30,970 nucleotides of DNA from CAZAPG01 sp964486935 (GCA_964486935.1 CAZAPG010000063.1:1-30970), one strand, 5' to 3'; positions 22,352 through 30,896 are shown, counted from the first letter of the stretch. Numbers and translations: made by a program. The notes: a model not told the origin generated them from the letters alone.

Positions 22352-24103
22352 ATGGAGTCCAAAGTATGGCATCAGCATTATGACCCCGGTGTTCCCCCAT
22401 CTATAGATTATCCGCCCTATCCGGTGGATTATTTTTTGCGACAAACCGCTCAAAAATTCCCCGATAAAACCGCCCTGATTTTTGGCGGTATGGCGCCGCT
22501 GCTGGGCGAGCAGCACAGCACTATGAGTTACCGGCTGCTGGACGCGCTGGCCGACCGCTTTGCCGTTGGGCTGCAACAGGCCGGGCTGCAAAAAGGCGAC
22601 CGGGTAGCGCTGTATTTGCCCAACTGCCCGCAGTATGTTATTGCCTACTATGGCGTTCTGCGGGCCGGCGGCGTGGTTGTGCCGTGCAATCCGCTGTATG
22701 TAGCGCGAGAAATTGAGCATCAGCTTAACGACTCTGGCACAACTTTTGCGGTGGCGTTGAGTATGCTCTATAAAAATGTTGCGCAAATTCGGGCGCACAC
22801 CCCGTTAAAGCAGGTGATTGTAACCAACATCAAAGAATATTTTCCCGGATTGCTTAAGAGCCTGTTTACCCTGGCCAAAGAAAAAAAAGATGGCCACCGG
22901 GTTGATATTTCCGGCGAGGCCAACACAAGCTGGTTTCAGGATTTTCTGGCCCCGGTTTCGGCGCAACTTCAGCCGGTGGATATCACATCCGAAGATACCG
23001 CCGTGTTGATGTACACCGGCGGCACCACCGGCGTGCCCAAAGGGGCGCAGTTGACGCATCGCAACGTGGTGGCCAATGCCATGCAGTCCGCCGCCTGGCT
23101 GAGTCCCGTTACCGCCGGCGAAGCCACCGAAGTAATGATGACGGCTTTACCGCTAACCCACAGCTATTCGATGACGGTTTCCATGAACCTGTCGGTGTTT
23201 TACGGCCACACCCAAATTATCATCCCCAACCCGCGAGATTTTAAGCACCTGTTGAGCGCCATCAATATTCACCGGCCCACGCTGTTGCCCGGCGTGCCCA
23301 CGCTGTACACGGCCATCAACAACCACGCCGATGTCAAATCGGGCAAAGTTGATGTGAAGTCAATCAAAGCCTGTATCAGCGGCGCAGCCGGGCTGCCGGT
23401 TGAGGTGCAGCAGGAATTTCAGCGGATTACCGGCGGCAAGCTGGTAGAGGGTTACGGCCTGAGTGAATCCTCACCGGTGGCGCTGGCCAATCCGTTGAGC
23501 AGCGGCGGGCGCATTGGCGCTATTGGCCTGCCCATTTCCGATACCGATGTGAAGATTGTCGATTTGGAAACAGAAGAGCAGGCGCTTGGCCCCAACGAGC
23601 CGGGTATTTTGTGCATCCACGGGCCGCAAGTTATGAAGGGCTACTGGGGCATGCCCACCGAAACAGCCAACACCCTGCGCCAGCACGGCGATGGCAAAAC
23701 CTGGCTGCACACCGGCGATGTGGCCGAAATGAGCCAGGATGGTTACTTTAAGCTGGTTGACCGCAAAAAAGAGATGATTCTGGCGGCGGGCGGGCTGAAC
23801 GTTTATCCCCGCGATATTGAGGAGCGGCTGTACGAAAATTCCAAAGTGCTGGAGGCGGCGGCCATCGGCGTGCCGGTAGATAGCAACAACCAGCGGGCCA
23901 AAGTGTTTGTGGTGCTTAAAGAAGGCGAAACCGCCACCGCCGAAGAAATCATCGAGTGGTGCCGGGCCGGGCTGGCCAAATTCAAAGTCCCCAAATACGT
24001 GGAATTTAGAGACGAGTTGCCCAAAACCATGGTCGGCAAAATCTTGCGCCGCGAGTTAATGGAACAGGAGGCCCAAAAAGAGGCCGCCAGGGCGGATTCT
24101 TAA
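22352..24103 (+). CDS. fadD: Long-chain fatty acid--CoA ligase (AMP-forming)
   Basis: 583 residues from the ATG at 22352, with AGAGGAG about eleven bases upstream; the frame extends back to 22220 but that stretch reads as arginine- and cysteine-rich non-coding sequence. The adenylate-forming signature YTGGTTGVPKG is at residues 221-231, the fatty-acyl motif VEGYGLSESSPV and the TGD-VAEM..DGYFKLVDRKKEMI block are present, and the late lysine sits in K-T-M-V-G-K-I-L-R-R near the C-terminus. The enzyme activates fatty acids with ATP and CoA, feeding beta-oxidation or lipid synthesis. It sits after the thiolase gene and five to fourteen bases before an acyltransferase gene that can use the acyl-CoA product. 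Confidence 0.93.
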   Translation: MESKVWHQHYDPGVPPSIDYPPYPVDYFLRQTAQKFPDKTALIFGGMAPLLGEQHSTMSYRLLDALADRFAVGLQQAGLQKGDRVALYLPNCPQYVIAYYGVLRAGGVVVPCNPLYVAREIEHQLNDSGTTFAVALSMLYKNVAQIRAHTPLKQVIVTNIKEYFPGLLKSLFTLAKEKKDGHRVDISGEANTSWFQDFLAPVSAQLQPVDITSEDTAVLMYTGGTTGVPKGAQLTHRNVVANAMQSAAWLSPVTAGEATEVMMTALPLTHSYSMTVSMNLSVFYGHTQIIIPNPRDFKHLLSAINIHRPTLLPGVPTLYTAINNHADVKSGKVDVKSIKACISGAAGLPVEVQQEFQRITGGKLVEGYGLSESSPVALANPLSSGGRIGAIGLPISDTDVKIVDLETEEQALGPNEPGILCIHGPQVMKGYWGMPTETANTLRQHGDGKTWLHTGDVAEMSQDGYFKLVDRKKEMILAAGGLNVYPRDIEERLYENSKVLEAAAIGVPVDSNNQRAKVFVVLKEGETATAEEIIEWCRAGLAKFKVPKYVEFRDELPKTMVGKILRRELMEQEAQKEAARADS

Positions 24104-24116
24104 TTTATTGCGGTTT

Positions 24117-25040
24117 ATGCTTCGTTCATTGCCATCCGTTGTAGTTGGTAGCCTGTCTTTTATTTTGATAATTTTCAATACCCTTATTTTGGGCATTTTG
24201 TTTCATGGGGTGGCGCTGGTTAAATTTATTGCGCCCAATGCCTTTTGGCAAAAAACAACCGTGCGCCTGTTGCTGGGCATGATTTCAGGCTGGACGGATA
24301 TCAACAGCGCCATTTACCGGCTCACGCAAAAGACTCGCTGGGAGGTGCGCGGCCTGGAAGATGTGAGCCGGGATAATCACTACCTGATTATCTGCAACCA
24401 CCAATCGTGGGTGGATATTTTGGTGCTGCTCAAGGTGTTGAATCGGCAGGCGCCGTTTCCTCGATTTTTTCTAAAGCAGGAACTCATCTGGGTTCCGGTT
24501 GTTGGCACGGCTTGCCGGGCGCTGGATTTTCCGTTTATGAAGCGCTATTCTAAAGATGTGCTGGCCAAACGCCCGGAACTGCGCGGCAAGGATTTGGAAA
24601 CCACGCGCCAGGCGGTTGAAAAATTTAAGGACACCCCGGTTTCCATCCTCAACTTTTTAGAAGGCACCCGCTTTACCCCCGCCAAACACGCCCGGCAACA
24701 GTCGCCCTACCGCCACCTGCTGCGGCCCAAAGCCGGGGGCGTGGCCTATGTGGTATCGGCCATGGGCGAACAGTTTGATGGCCTGCTTGATATTACCATT
24801 ATTTACCCCGCCGGCGCGCCCACATTTTGGAAATTTTTGGCCGGCCAGACGCCGCGCATTGTGGTGCATGTCAAGCGACGTTCCATCCCGCCCCACCTGC
24901 TGGAAGGCGATTATCTGGATGACCCCGATTTTCGGCATCAATTTCAGGCCTGGGTGAGCGAGTTGTGGCATAAAAAAGACGCGCTCATCGAGCAGGTCCT
25001 GCGACAGCCCATGAGCGCGTCAAATCCAAACAATTATTAA
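24117..25040 (+). CDS. PlsC-family 1-acylglycerol-3-phosphate acyltransferase-like protein (YihG type)
   Basis: 307 residues from the ATG at 24117; an in-frame TTG at 24108 is equally weak in ribosome binding site. An N-terminal membrane segment (about 5-40) is followed by the acyltransferase core: motif I NHQSWVD with H95 and D100 (H-x4-D), then FPRFFLKQELIWVPVVG (motif II region) and FLEGTRFTP (motif III, E-G-T-R). The long tail and the spacing resemble E. coli YihG, a lysophosphatidic acid acyltransferase homologue. It would move an acyl group from acyl-CoA or acyl-ACP to a glycerophospholipid precursor. Translational linkage with the ligase gene suggests salvage of fatty acids into membrane lipid. 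The stop overlaps the convergent aceA stop by four bases. Confidence 0.88.
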   Translation: MLRSLPSVVVGSLSFILIIFNTLILGILFHGVALVKFIAPNAFWQKTTVRLLLGMISGWTDINSAIYRLTQKTRWEVRGLEDVSRDNHYLIICNHQSWVDILVLLKVLNRQAPFPRFFLKQELIWVPVVGTACRALDFPFMKRYSKDVLAKRPELRGKDLETTRQAVEKFKDTPVSILNFLEGTRFTPAKHARQQSPYRHLLRPKAGGVAYVVSAMGEQFDGLLDITIIYPAGAPTFWKFLAGQTPRIVVHVKRRSIPPHLLEGDYLDDPDFRHQFQAWVSELWHKKDALIEQVLRQPMSASNPNNY

Positions 25041-26341
25041 ACCGCCACGGCCTGGGGAGCGCCGTTAAATTGCGCGGCTTCGGTTGACCCGGCCAGGGCC
25101 ACGGTTGATGAGTCGCCGCCGGAAATCACCTCTTTGACCATATCAAAATAACCGGCGCCTACCTCGCGCTGGTGTTTAACGGCGGTGTAGCCGTTGGCTT
25201 CTGCGGCAAATTCCTGTTCTTGTAAGCGAACGTAGGCCGGCATACCCTCTTGCGCGTAGCCGCGAGCCAACTGAAACATGCCGTAATTGAGCGCGTGGAA
25301 ACCGGCCAGGGTGATAAACTGGAATTTATAGCCCATCGCCCCCAACTCGCGCTGAAATTTGGCAATGGTGGCGTCATCCAGGTTGCGCTTCCAGTTGAAG
25401 GAGGGAGAGCAGTTGTAGGCCAGCATTTTGCCCGGATATCGGGCGTGGATAGCCTCGGCAAAGGCGCGGGCCTCATGCAGGTCGGGCGTGGAGGTTTCGC
25501 ACCAGATTAAATCGGCGTAGGGCGCGTAAGCCAGGCCGCGGGCAATGGCCGGCTCCAGCCCGCCGCAAGTGCGGTAAAAGCCTTCGGGCGCGCGCTCGCC
25601 GGTAAGGAAGCGCCGGTCGCGGGGGTCGATGTTATCGGTAACGAGTTTGGCGCTGTCGGCGTCGGTGCGGGCAATGAGCAAGGTGGGGACGCCCAGCATG
25701 TCGGCGGCCAGCCGCGCCGCGTTGAGTTGTTTAATAAAGTGGCCGGTGGGCACCAGCACCTTGCCGCCCATATGGCCGCATTTTTTCTCGGAGGCCAGTT
25801 GGTCCTCAAAATGGACACCCGCTGCGCCGGCTTCAATCATCCCCTTCATCAATTCAAAGGCGTTGAGCGTGCCGCCAAAACCGGCCTCGGCGTCGGCTAC
25901 GATGGGGGCAAACCAGTAGATGCCGTTTTTGCCTTCGGCGTGGTGAATCTGGTCGGCGCGTTGCAGGGCCTGATTGAGCCGTTTGACCAACTGGGGGACG
26001 CTGTTGGCCGGATAGAGGCTCTGGTCGGGGTAGGTTTGGCCGGAAAGGTTGGCATCGGCGGCTACCTGCCAGCCGCTCAGGTAGATGGCTTTTAGCCCCG
26101 CTTTAACCATTTGCACGGCCTGGTTGCCCGTTACGGCCCCCAACGCGTGAACATAATCTGTGCTGCGCAGCAGGTTCCACAGCCTTTCAGCGCCCAGCCG
26201 GGCCAGGGTATGCTCAATTTGTACGGAGCCGCGCAATTTTACCACGTCGGCGGCGGAATAGTCGCGCCGGATGCCCTGCCAGCGCGGGTTGGTGGCCCAG
26301 TTTTGTTCCAGTTGGTTAATTTGCAGCTTTAGATTATCCAT
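25037..26341 (-). CDS. aceA: Isocitrate lyase
   Basis: 434 residues, the usual bacterial length, with AGGAGAG upstream of the ATG. The catalytic motif KKCGHMGGKVLVPT puts the nucleophile at C188; WFAPIVADAEAGFGG supplies the metal-binding aspartates, and YNCSPSFNWK (near 311-320) is the conserved substrate loop. It splits isocitrate to glyoxylate and succinate, the entry to the glyoxylate shunt that lets cells grow on acetate or fatty acids. Malate synthase is not in the window. The gene is divergent from a ScfR/RamB-like regulator across a 240-base gap holding a 20-bp palindrome, which suggests control by that regulator. Confidence 0.97.
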   Translation of the reverse strand: MDNLKLQINQLEQNWATNPRWQGIRRDYSAADVVKLRGSVQIEHTLARLGAERLWNLLRSTDYVHALGAVTGNQAVQMVKAGLKAIYLSGWQVAADANLSGQTYPDQSLYPANSVPQLVKRLNQALQRADQIHHAEGKNGIYWFAPIVADAEAGFGGTLNAFELMKGMIEAGAAGVHFEDQLASEKKCGHMGGKVLVPTGHFIKQLNAARLAADMLGVPTLLIARTDADSAKLVTDNIDPRDRRFLTGERAPEGFYRTCGGLEPAIARGLAYAPYADLIWCETSTPDLHEARAFAEAIHARYPGKMLAYNCSPSFNWKRNLDDATIAKFQRELGAMGYKFQFITLAGFHALNYGMFQLARGYAQEGMPAYVRLQEQEFAAEANGYTAVKHQREVGAGYFDMVKEVISGGDSSTVALAGSTEAAQFNGAPQAVAV

Positions 26342-26427
26342 GGCTTCTCTCCTGGTTTAAATAATTTATGGTTTTATTCGCAGCCCGCTTCACGGTTGAT
26401 TGGGCCATTCCCACTCTTTAGCTTCTG

Positions 26428-26436
26428 TGCTATAAT
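26428..26436 (+). promoter_or_regulatory. Extended -10 promoter element, probably for the ScfR-like regulator
   Basis: TGCTATAAT (26428-26436) with only a poor -35 (TTCCCA) 17 bases upstream. It would start a leader of about 140 bases that includes the palindrome at 26494-26513. A second, weaker candidate is TTGTCA (26533-26538) with TACATC (26555-26560). Confidence 0.42.
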
Positions 26437-26493
26437 CTTCACCATAACCGGTCCGATATTTGAAAAAAACCATATTTTGGTGAATAAATAATT

Positions 26494-26513
26494 ATTAGCG
26501 AATTTTCGCTAAT
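26494..26513. promoter_or_regulatory. 20-bp palindrome, candidate operator of the ScfR-like regulator
   Basis: ATTAGCGAA and TTCGCTAAT are exact complements separated by TT. It lies in the divergent gap between aceA and the regulator gene. RamB and PccR in other phyla bind A/T-flanked palindromes of the TTTGCAAA kind, so a TT-AGCGAA/TTCGCT-AA element is of a comparable type, though not the same sequence. Confidence 0.5.
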
Positions 26514-26581
26514 TTATCACATTACGCTGAATTTGTCAAGAGGCAAATTGGCGATACATCACTCAACAATAGGAAAAGCTG

Positions 26582-28081
26582 GTGAATACTGATCTAATCA
26601 ACATTATTTTTGGTTTAAAAGTGCGACAGGCCCGCACCGAGGCCGATTTAAGCCTGTCGGAATTTGCCGGCCGCTGCGAACTGTCGCCCTCGTATGTCAC
26701 CGAAATTGAGAAGGGGCGCAAATACCCCAAAACCGACAAAATTTTAAAAATGGCCGAAGTGCTGGGCAAGGATTACGATGACCTGGTCTCTATCAAGCTG
26801 GACCCATCGCTCACTTATCTGGAGACGATGCTGGCCTCGCCGTTAATGCAGCACTTTCCGTTTGAAGAGTTTGGGTTAGAGGTGGGCAATCTGGTGAGCC
26901 TGTTTACCCGCGCGCCCGATAAAGCCAGCGCGCTGCTGCACGCCATTTTAGAGATTGGACGTCAGTATGATATGAAAGAGGAGCATTTTTTGCGGGCGGC
27001 GCTGCGCTCGTATCAGGAAATTCATGAAAATTATTTTCAGGAACTGGAAGATGCCGCCGCCGGGTTTATGGAGCAGTACCGGCTAAAAAATGAATTGCCC
27101 CTAAAATTAAGCTCGCTGCAAGCCTTAATTCAAAACGAATTTGGCTATCAAATTGATGACCGGCGGCTGGCCAGGCACGACAAGCTCGCCAGCTATCGCT
27201 CGGTGTTTATTGGCGGAACCAAACCAAAGTTGTTGATTAACGCGGCCCTGCATGAGAGTCAGCTTAAATTTTTGCTGGCCCGCGAGTTGGGATACCAATT
27301 TTTGGAGATAAAGGAACGGTCCGACACCTCATCGCCCGATAAGGTGGATTCTTTTCAGCAGGTGCTTAACGATTTCAAAGCCTCTTACTTTGCCGGCGCG
27401 CTGATTATGCCTCGCGCTGCCATTCTGGCCGACCTGCAAAATTTGTTTCAACTGGATACCTGGAGCCCTTACCGGCTGCTGGAGATGCTGGAAAAACATG
27501 ATGTTACCCCCGAGATGCTGCTGTACCGCCTTAGCGAGTTGATACCCCAATTTTTTGGCGTTAAACCTCATTTTCTGCGTTTTCATGATAACAACGATGG
27601 TTATCAGTTAATCAAGCAGCTCAATTTGAGCGACCGCCTGCTGCTGCCCAGCGGCATTGGCCTGTACGAGCATTACTGCCGCCGTTGGTTATCGGTGCGG
27701 CTGCTAAGAGAGATGGCAACCCAGGACTCGCCGGAGCAGTTTGTCAAAACCCCGCTGGTAGGTGTGCAGGTGTCGCAATTTCTTGATTCAGACGAGCGTT
27801 TTTTGTCCTTTGGCTTTGCCCGGCCGCTGGCCCTATCGCCCCAGGTGGGCAGCAGCGTGGTTATAGGGTTTAGAATTACGCCCGATTTGAAACAGATTGT
27901 TCGCTTTGTAGAAGACCCCAAAATCCCCGCCGTCATCATCAATGAAACCTGCGAGCGCTGCCCTCTAACCGAAGCGCAATGCGCCGTGCGCGCCGCAGAG
28001 CCAACCATTCTGCGGGCCGAAAAACAAAAGGCCGAGCGCAAGGCCGCGCTCAACCAACTTATCGCTCAGTTGCAAACGTGA
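26582..28081 (+). CDS. RamB/ScfR/PccR-type transcriptional regulator (XRE HTH plus DUF2083)
   Basis: 499 residues starting with GTG; AGGA seven bases upstream decides the start. Residues 9-68 form an XRE helix-turn-helix (KVRQARTEADLSLSEFAGRCELSPSYVTEIEKGRKYP). The middle is IrrE/ImmA-like but LLARELGY at 231-238 lacks the H-E-x-x-H zinc motif, so it is probably a ligand-binding rather than a protease domain. The C-terminus has the DUF2083 cysteine cluster C457, C460, C467 (CERCPLTEAQC). Characterised relatives (RamB, PccR, MccR) control acetate, propionate and glyoxylate-cycle genes in response to short-chain acyl-CoA. The divergent aceA neighbour fits that role. Target identity and direction of control are inferred. 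Confidence 0.88.
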   Translation: MNTDLINIIFGLKVRQARTEADLSLSEFAGRCELSPSYVTEIEKGRKYPKTDKILKMAEVLGKDYDDLVSIKLDPSLTYLETMLASPLMQHFPFEEFGLEVGNLVSLFTRAPDKASALLHAILEIGRQYDMKEEHFLRAALRSYQEIHENYFQELEDAAAGFMEQYRLKNELPLKLSSLQALIQNEFGYQIDDRRLARHDKLASYRSVFIGGTKPKLLINAALHESQLKFLLARELGYQFLEIKERSDTSSPDKVDSFQQVLNDFKASYFAGALIMPRAAILADLQNLFQLDTWSPYRLLEMLEKHDVTPEMLLYRLSELIPQFFGVKPHFLRFHDNNDGYQLIKQLNLSDRLLLPSGIGLYEHYCRRWLSVRLLREMATQDSPEQFVKTPLVGVQVSQFLDSDERFLSFGFARPLALSPQVGSSVVIGFRITPDLKQIVRFVEDPKIPAVIINETCERCPLTEAQCAVRAAEPTILRAEKQKAERKAALNQLIAQLQT

Positions 28082-28096
28082 GAAAAAGTATTGAGG

Positions 28097-28753
28097 TCAA
28101 TCCGGCAGGTCAATCAACCCGGCGCGAACGGCGGCCAGCACGGCCTGGGCGCGGTTGGGCTGTTGCAGCTTGTTGAGGATGTGCTTGGCATGGCTGCGAA
28201 TGGTCTCTTCGCTCACAAAAAGCTGCTCGGCAATTTCGCGGTAGGTGGCGGGGGTGGCCATTTGGCGCAGCACTTCCTGCTCGCGGGGGGTCAGCCGAAT
28301 TTTCTGAACCGGCGGCAAGACGCGCCGGGCGGTGCGCTCCAGCACGCGGCGGGCCAGAGTTGGGTGCAGGTAAGCTTCGCCGCGGGCCACGGTGCGGATA
28401 GCCTGCGTTAAGATATCCGGCTCGACATCCTTCATTACATAGCCGTCAACCCCGGCGGCCAGTAAATCCAGTACGCGGTCATCCAATTCTACTCCGCTTA
28501 AAATTAATACCCGCACCTCCGGGGCCACCTGGCGCAAAACCAGCAGGGCCTGTTCTCCATCCATCTCCGGCATCACTAAATCAAGCAAAACCAAATCGGG
28601 CTGAAGTTGTTGGGCCAGTTCAACCGCCTCCACTCCGTTTTCGGCTTCGCCCACCACTTCAAAATCGGGTTCCAGGCGCAGCACCATTACTAACCCGCGC
28701 CGCACCACGGCGTGGTCGTCGGCTATTAAAATGCGAATGCGCTCGTCAGCCAT
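28097..28753 (-). CDS. NarL/FixJ-family (LuxR-type HTH) response regulator
   Basis: 218 residues. The receiver domain (1-125) has acidic D12-D13 (IADDHAVV), phospho-acceptor D58 (VLLLDLVMPEMDG), and K108 (GYVMKD). The LuxR-type helix-turn-helix (about 150-212) has LTPREQEVLRQMA and the recognition stretch YREIAEQLFVSEETIRSHAKHILNKL. Its start overlaps the last eight bases of the sensor-kinase gene, giving translational coupling and confirming the pair. It should bind inverted repeats when phosphorylated; the nearest candidate target is the half-site cluster at 30605-30674. The regulator gene at 26582 converges on it with 15 bases between stops. Confidence 0.95.
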   Translation of the reverse strand: MADERIRILIADDHAVVRRGLVMVLRLEPDFEVVGEAENGVEAVELAQQLQPDLVLLDLVMPEMDGEQALLVLRQVAPEVRVLILSGVELDDRVLDLLAAGVDGYVMKDVEPDILTQAIRTVARGEAYLHPTLARRVLERTARRVLPPVQKIRLTPREQEVLRQMATPATYREIAEQLFVSEETIRSHAKHILNKLQQPNRAQAVLAAVRAGLIDLPD

Positions 28754-30503
28754 GCCCGTTCCTTTCTTTCAGCGGAATCTGCACCAGTACCTGCGTGCCC
28801 TGATTAGCCTGGCTCAAAATGTTACAGGTTCCGTGTAGCGCCTCAATTCGTTCTTGCATTCCCCGTAAGCCAAACCGCTCGCGGTTGCGTTCGCGGGCCA
28901 GCATCATCTTGGGGTCAAACCCGCGCCCTTTATCGCGGATGCTCAGGTACACTTCGTTGGGTTCAATATACAGGTACAGCCGGGCCGAATCGACCCCGGC
29001 GTGGCGGGCGGCGTTGCCCAGCGCCTCTTGCGACACCCGGTACAGGCTGCGCCGGATGACAGCGGGCAGGCCGTCAAAATCGCCATCAATATTAAACTCG
29101 ATATTGAAAACGTGGTCGGGGGCGGTGTGGGCCACATATTTACACAGGTCGGCTTGAAATTTTTCTTTGGTGAGGCCCGACGGCCAGATATCCAAAATGG
29201 ATTGGCGCACCTCCTGGCGCACCCGCTCGGCCACGCTGCGCAACTCGGATAGTTCTTGCCGCACCATTTCGGCGTGGTTGGGCAGCAGCTTGATGCAGGC
29301 ATCCAGGGTAAAGGCAATGCCAAACAGCGATTGGGCTACGGTATCGTGAATATCGCGGGCTATGCGGTTGCGTTCTTGCTCAACGGCCAGCCGGCGGGTG
29401 CGGTCGAGGGTGCCCAGGGCCATAGCCGCCTGGCTAACCAGCGCGGTTAGAATGGGCCAGCGGTCGTCGGTGGTGTCAACCGGGCCGGTGGTTTTTACGG
29501 CAACCAGTAACACCCCCACAATTTGCTCTTGCCAGACCATTGGCAAAATCAACCAGTTTTCATGGCCCAGCCACAGGTTCATGGTCTCGTCATTTGCCAG
29601 CGGCGTTTCTTTAGTGCTGGCGTGGCGGCGCAGTTGCCGGTCGAGCGCGGTTTGGGCAATCGGGCCGTTTTCTGGCGTTAAAGCCATTGGAACGGGGCCG
29701 GTTTCGCCACCGGGCCAGGGCGGCAGCGTTTGCCAATCTTCCAATCGCTGGCGAGTGGGGTTATGCAGCCCTATGATGGCGCGTGAAAAATTCAAATCTG
29801 CGGTAACGGCCTTCAACAGCCGATTTTGAACAGATTGGCTATCGGGCGCGCCCTGCAAAAAAAGCGAAAGTTCGTGCAGCATTTCTAGCTGTTGATGCTG
29901 GCCGGTTAGCTGGTTGAGAGACCGGCTTAAGGTGTCGTGCTGCTCTGCCAGCGCCCTGTGGGTTTGAACCAGATGCGCTAACATGGAAAGCGGGTATTCA
30001 AACAAAAATGGGACCAGCCACAGGCCGGTTAATTGGGCAAACAGCGCCCCCAGTTCTGTTGCAGCCATGTTGAGGTTGCCGGTAACAAACAGCGCCGTTA
30101 AATAAAAGAGGGTAAAAATAGCGGCAGCCAGCAGCAAGCCCCTGCGCCGAAAGAAGAAAGCTCCGGCCAATAGCGGGCTGAGGGCGTAAAAGGAATAAAA
30201 GCTCAACGCCGCGCCACTGCGAGCCAGCAAGATGGCAATAAACAGCAAATCTACCCCTAAAAATAGCGGATGCCCCAGCACCGGCCGGTTGAGGTGGTGA
30301 AATAAGGTAATTAATAAAGTAAACCCGGTTGTAATGGCAAGTAGCCAGACCGCGCCAGCGCTGGGGGCGACGGAGTCGGCTGGGAATAGAAGCAACCAGA
30401 TAGAGGGCGTCAAACTAAGCCAGCGATAGATGAGCAAAAATAACAGGAGGTGGCGTTTGTAAGTAGGGGATTTTAAATTGATTGCTGATGAATCAGCCGT
30501 CAT
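28746..30503 (-). CDS. Membrane sensor histidine kinase, HisKA_3 type with GAF domain
   Basis: 585 residues. Five or six hydrophobic segments fill about residues 18-170 with almost no periplasmic loop, suggesting sensing within or at the membrane. A short coiled linker follows, then a GAF-like domain (about 205-365). The HisKA_3 dimerisation helix carries phospho-acceptor H386 in RNRIARDIHDTVAQSL. The ATPase domain has the N-box N497 (SQEALGNAARHA), G1 box DKGRGFD (524-530) and GLRGM (545-549). This is the NarX/DesK class that pairs with LuxR-type regulators, and the next gene is one. The signal is unknown. The gene is divergent from acetyl-CoA synthetase across 393 bases. Confidence 0.93.
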   Translation of the reverse strand: MTADSSAINLKSPTYKRHLLLFLLIYRWLSLTPSIWLLLFPADSVAPSAGAVWLLAITTGFTLLITLFHHLNRPVLGHPLFLGVDLLFIAILLARSGAALSFYSFYALSPLLAGAFFFRRRGLLLAAAIFTLFYLTALFVTGNLNMAATELGALFAQLTGLWLVPFLFEYPLSMLAHLVQTHRALAEQHDTLSRSLNQLTGQHQQLEMLHELSLFLQGAPDSQSVQNRLLKAVTADLNFSRAIIGLHNPTRQRLEDWQTLPPWPGGETGPVPMALTPENGPIAQTALDRQLRRHASTKETPLANDETMNLWLGHENWLILPMVWQEQIVGVLLVAVKTTGPVDTTDDRWPILTALVSQAAMALGTLDRTRRLAVEQERNRIARDIHDTVAQSLFGIAFTLDACIKLLPNHAEMVRQELSELRSVAERVRQEVRQSILDIWPSGLTKEKFQADLCKYVAHTAPDHVFNIEFNIDGDFDGLPAVIRRSLYRVSQEALGNAARHAGVDSARLYLYIEPNEVYLSIRDKGRGFDPKMMLARERNRERFGLRGMQERIEALHGTCNILSQANQGTQVLVQIPLKERNGHG

Positions 30504-30604
30504 GGCTGCACCTGTAGCCGCAGATCACCCTGATCAGGCCAAAATTCCTTTTCAATAATAGCCAAGTTTTCAATTTTGGCAAGCATATTTCCAGGCCGAT
30601 TTTG

Positions 30605-30674
30605 GATATCACCCCCACGGGGGATATCAATATCCCATGCCAGGGTGATATTAATTCCCCCTGCAAAGGTGATG
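30605..30674. promoter_or_regulatory. Cluster of GGG(TG)ATAT half-sites upstream of acs and the sensor kinase
   Basis: Two imperfect palindromes stand back to back: 30605-30628 (GATATCACCCCC facing GGGGGATATC) and 30629-30652 (AATATCCC facing GGGTGATATT), with a further GGTGATG at 30668-30674. The 393-base gap 30504-30896 holds this cluster, a promoter and a hairpin, and no supported gene. The bases from 30504 to 30604 show nothing distinctive. Confidence 0.5.
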
Positions 30675-30701
30675 ACACCCAACCGGGGGCTACTGTAAAA
30701 T
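30672..30701 (+). promoter_or_regulatory. Candidate acs promoter
   Basis: ATGACA (30672-30677), 18 bases, TAAAAT (30696-30701). It directly follows the half-site cluster. A second possible -10 is TATAGT (30708-30713). Either would give a long leader of about 180-190 bases. Confidence 0.42.
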
Positions 30702-30769
30702 AAGGGTTATAGTGGAGGGATTGCCTGGTAATAAAAACCCGCCTCTAGTTACATGGTTCTCCCTCACCG

Positions 30770-30811
30770 GGCGACTTCCCAAACCATTCTTGGGGGTGCC
30801 GGGAAGTCGCC
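30770..30811 (+). other. Strong hairpin in the acs leader
   Basis: GGCGACTTCCC (30770-30780) and GGGAAGTCGCC (30801-30811) are perfect complements around a 20-base loop. No T-run follows, so it is not a classical terminator. It ends 85 bases before the ATG and may influence RNA stability or translation, or mark a mobile intergenic repeat. Confidence 0.55.
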
Positions 30812-30896
30812 TGATTCTATCTAATCTATCGCCTCAATTGCCAAAACGATTTCAAAAGAAAATTTGAAAATTTACAACTCAGAGGGGAGTGGTGTT

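Noticed and set aside
30493..30682. Two short minus-strand open frames across the kinase-acs gap
   Set aside because: Both are produced by the inverted repeats in this gap, have no ribosome binding site of note, and one overlaps the other in a different frame.
30770..30811. Intrinsic terminator for a gene upstream of acs
   Set aside because: No T-run follows the stem and no plus-strand gene ends upstream of it.
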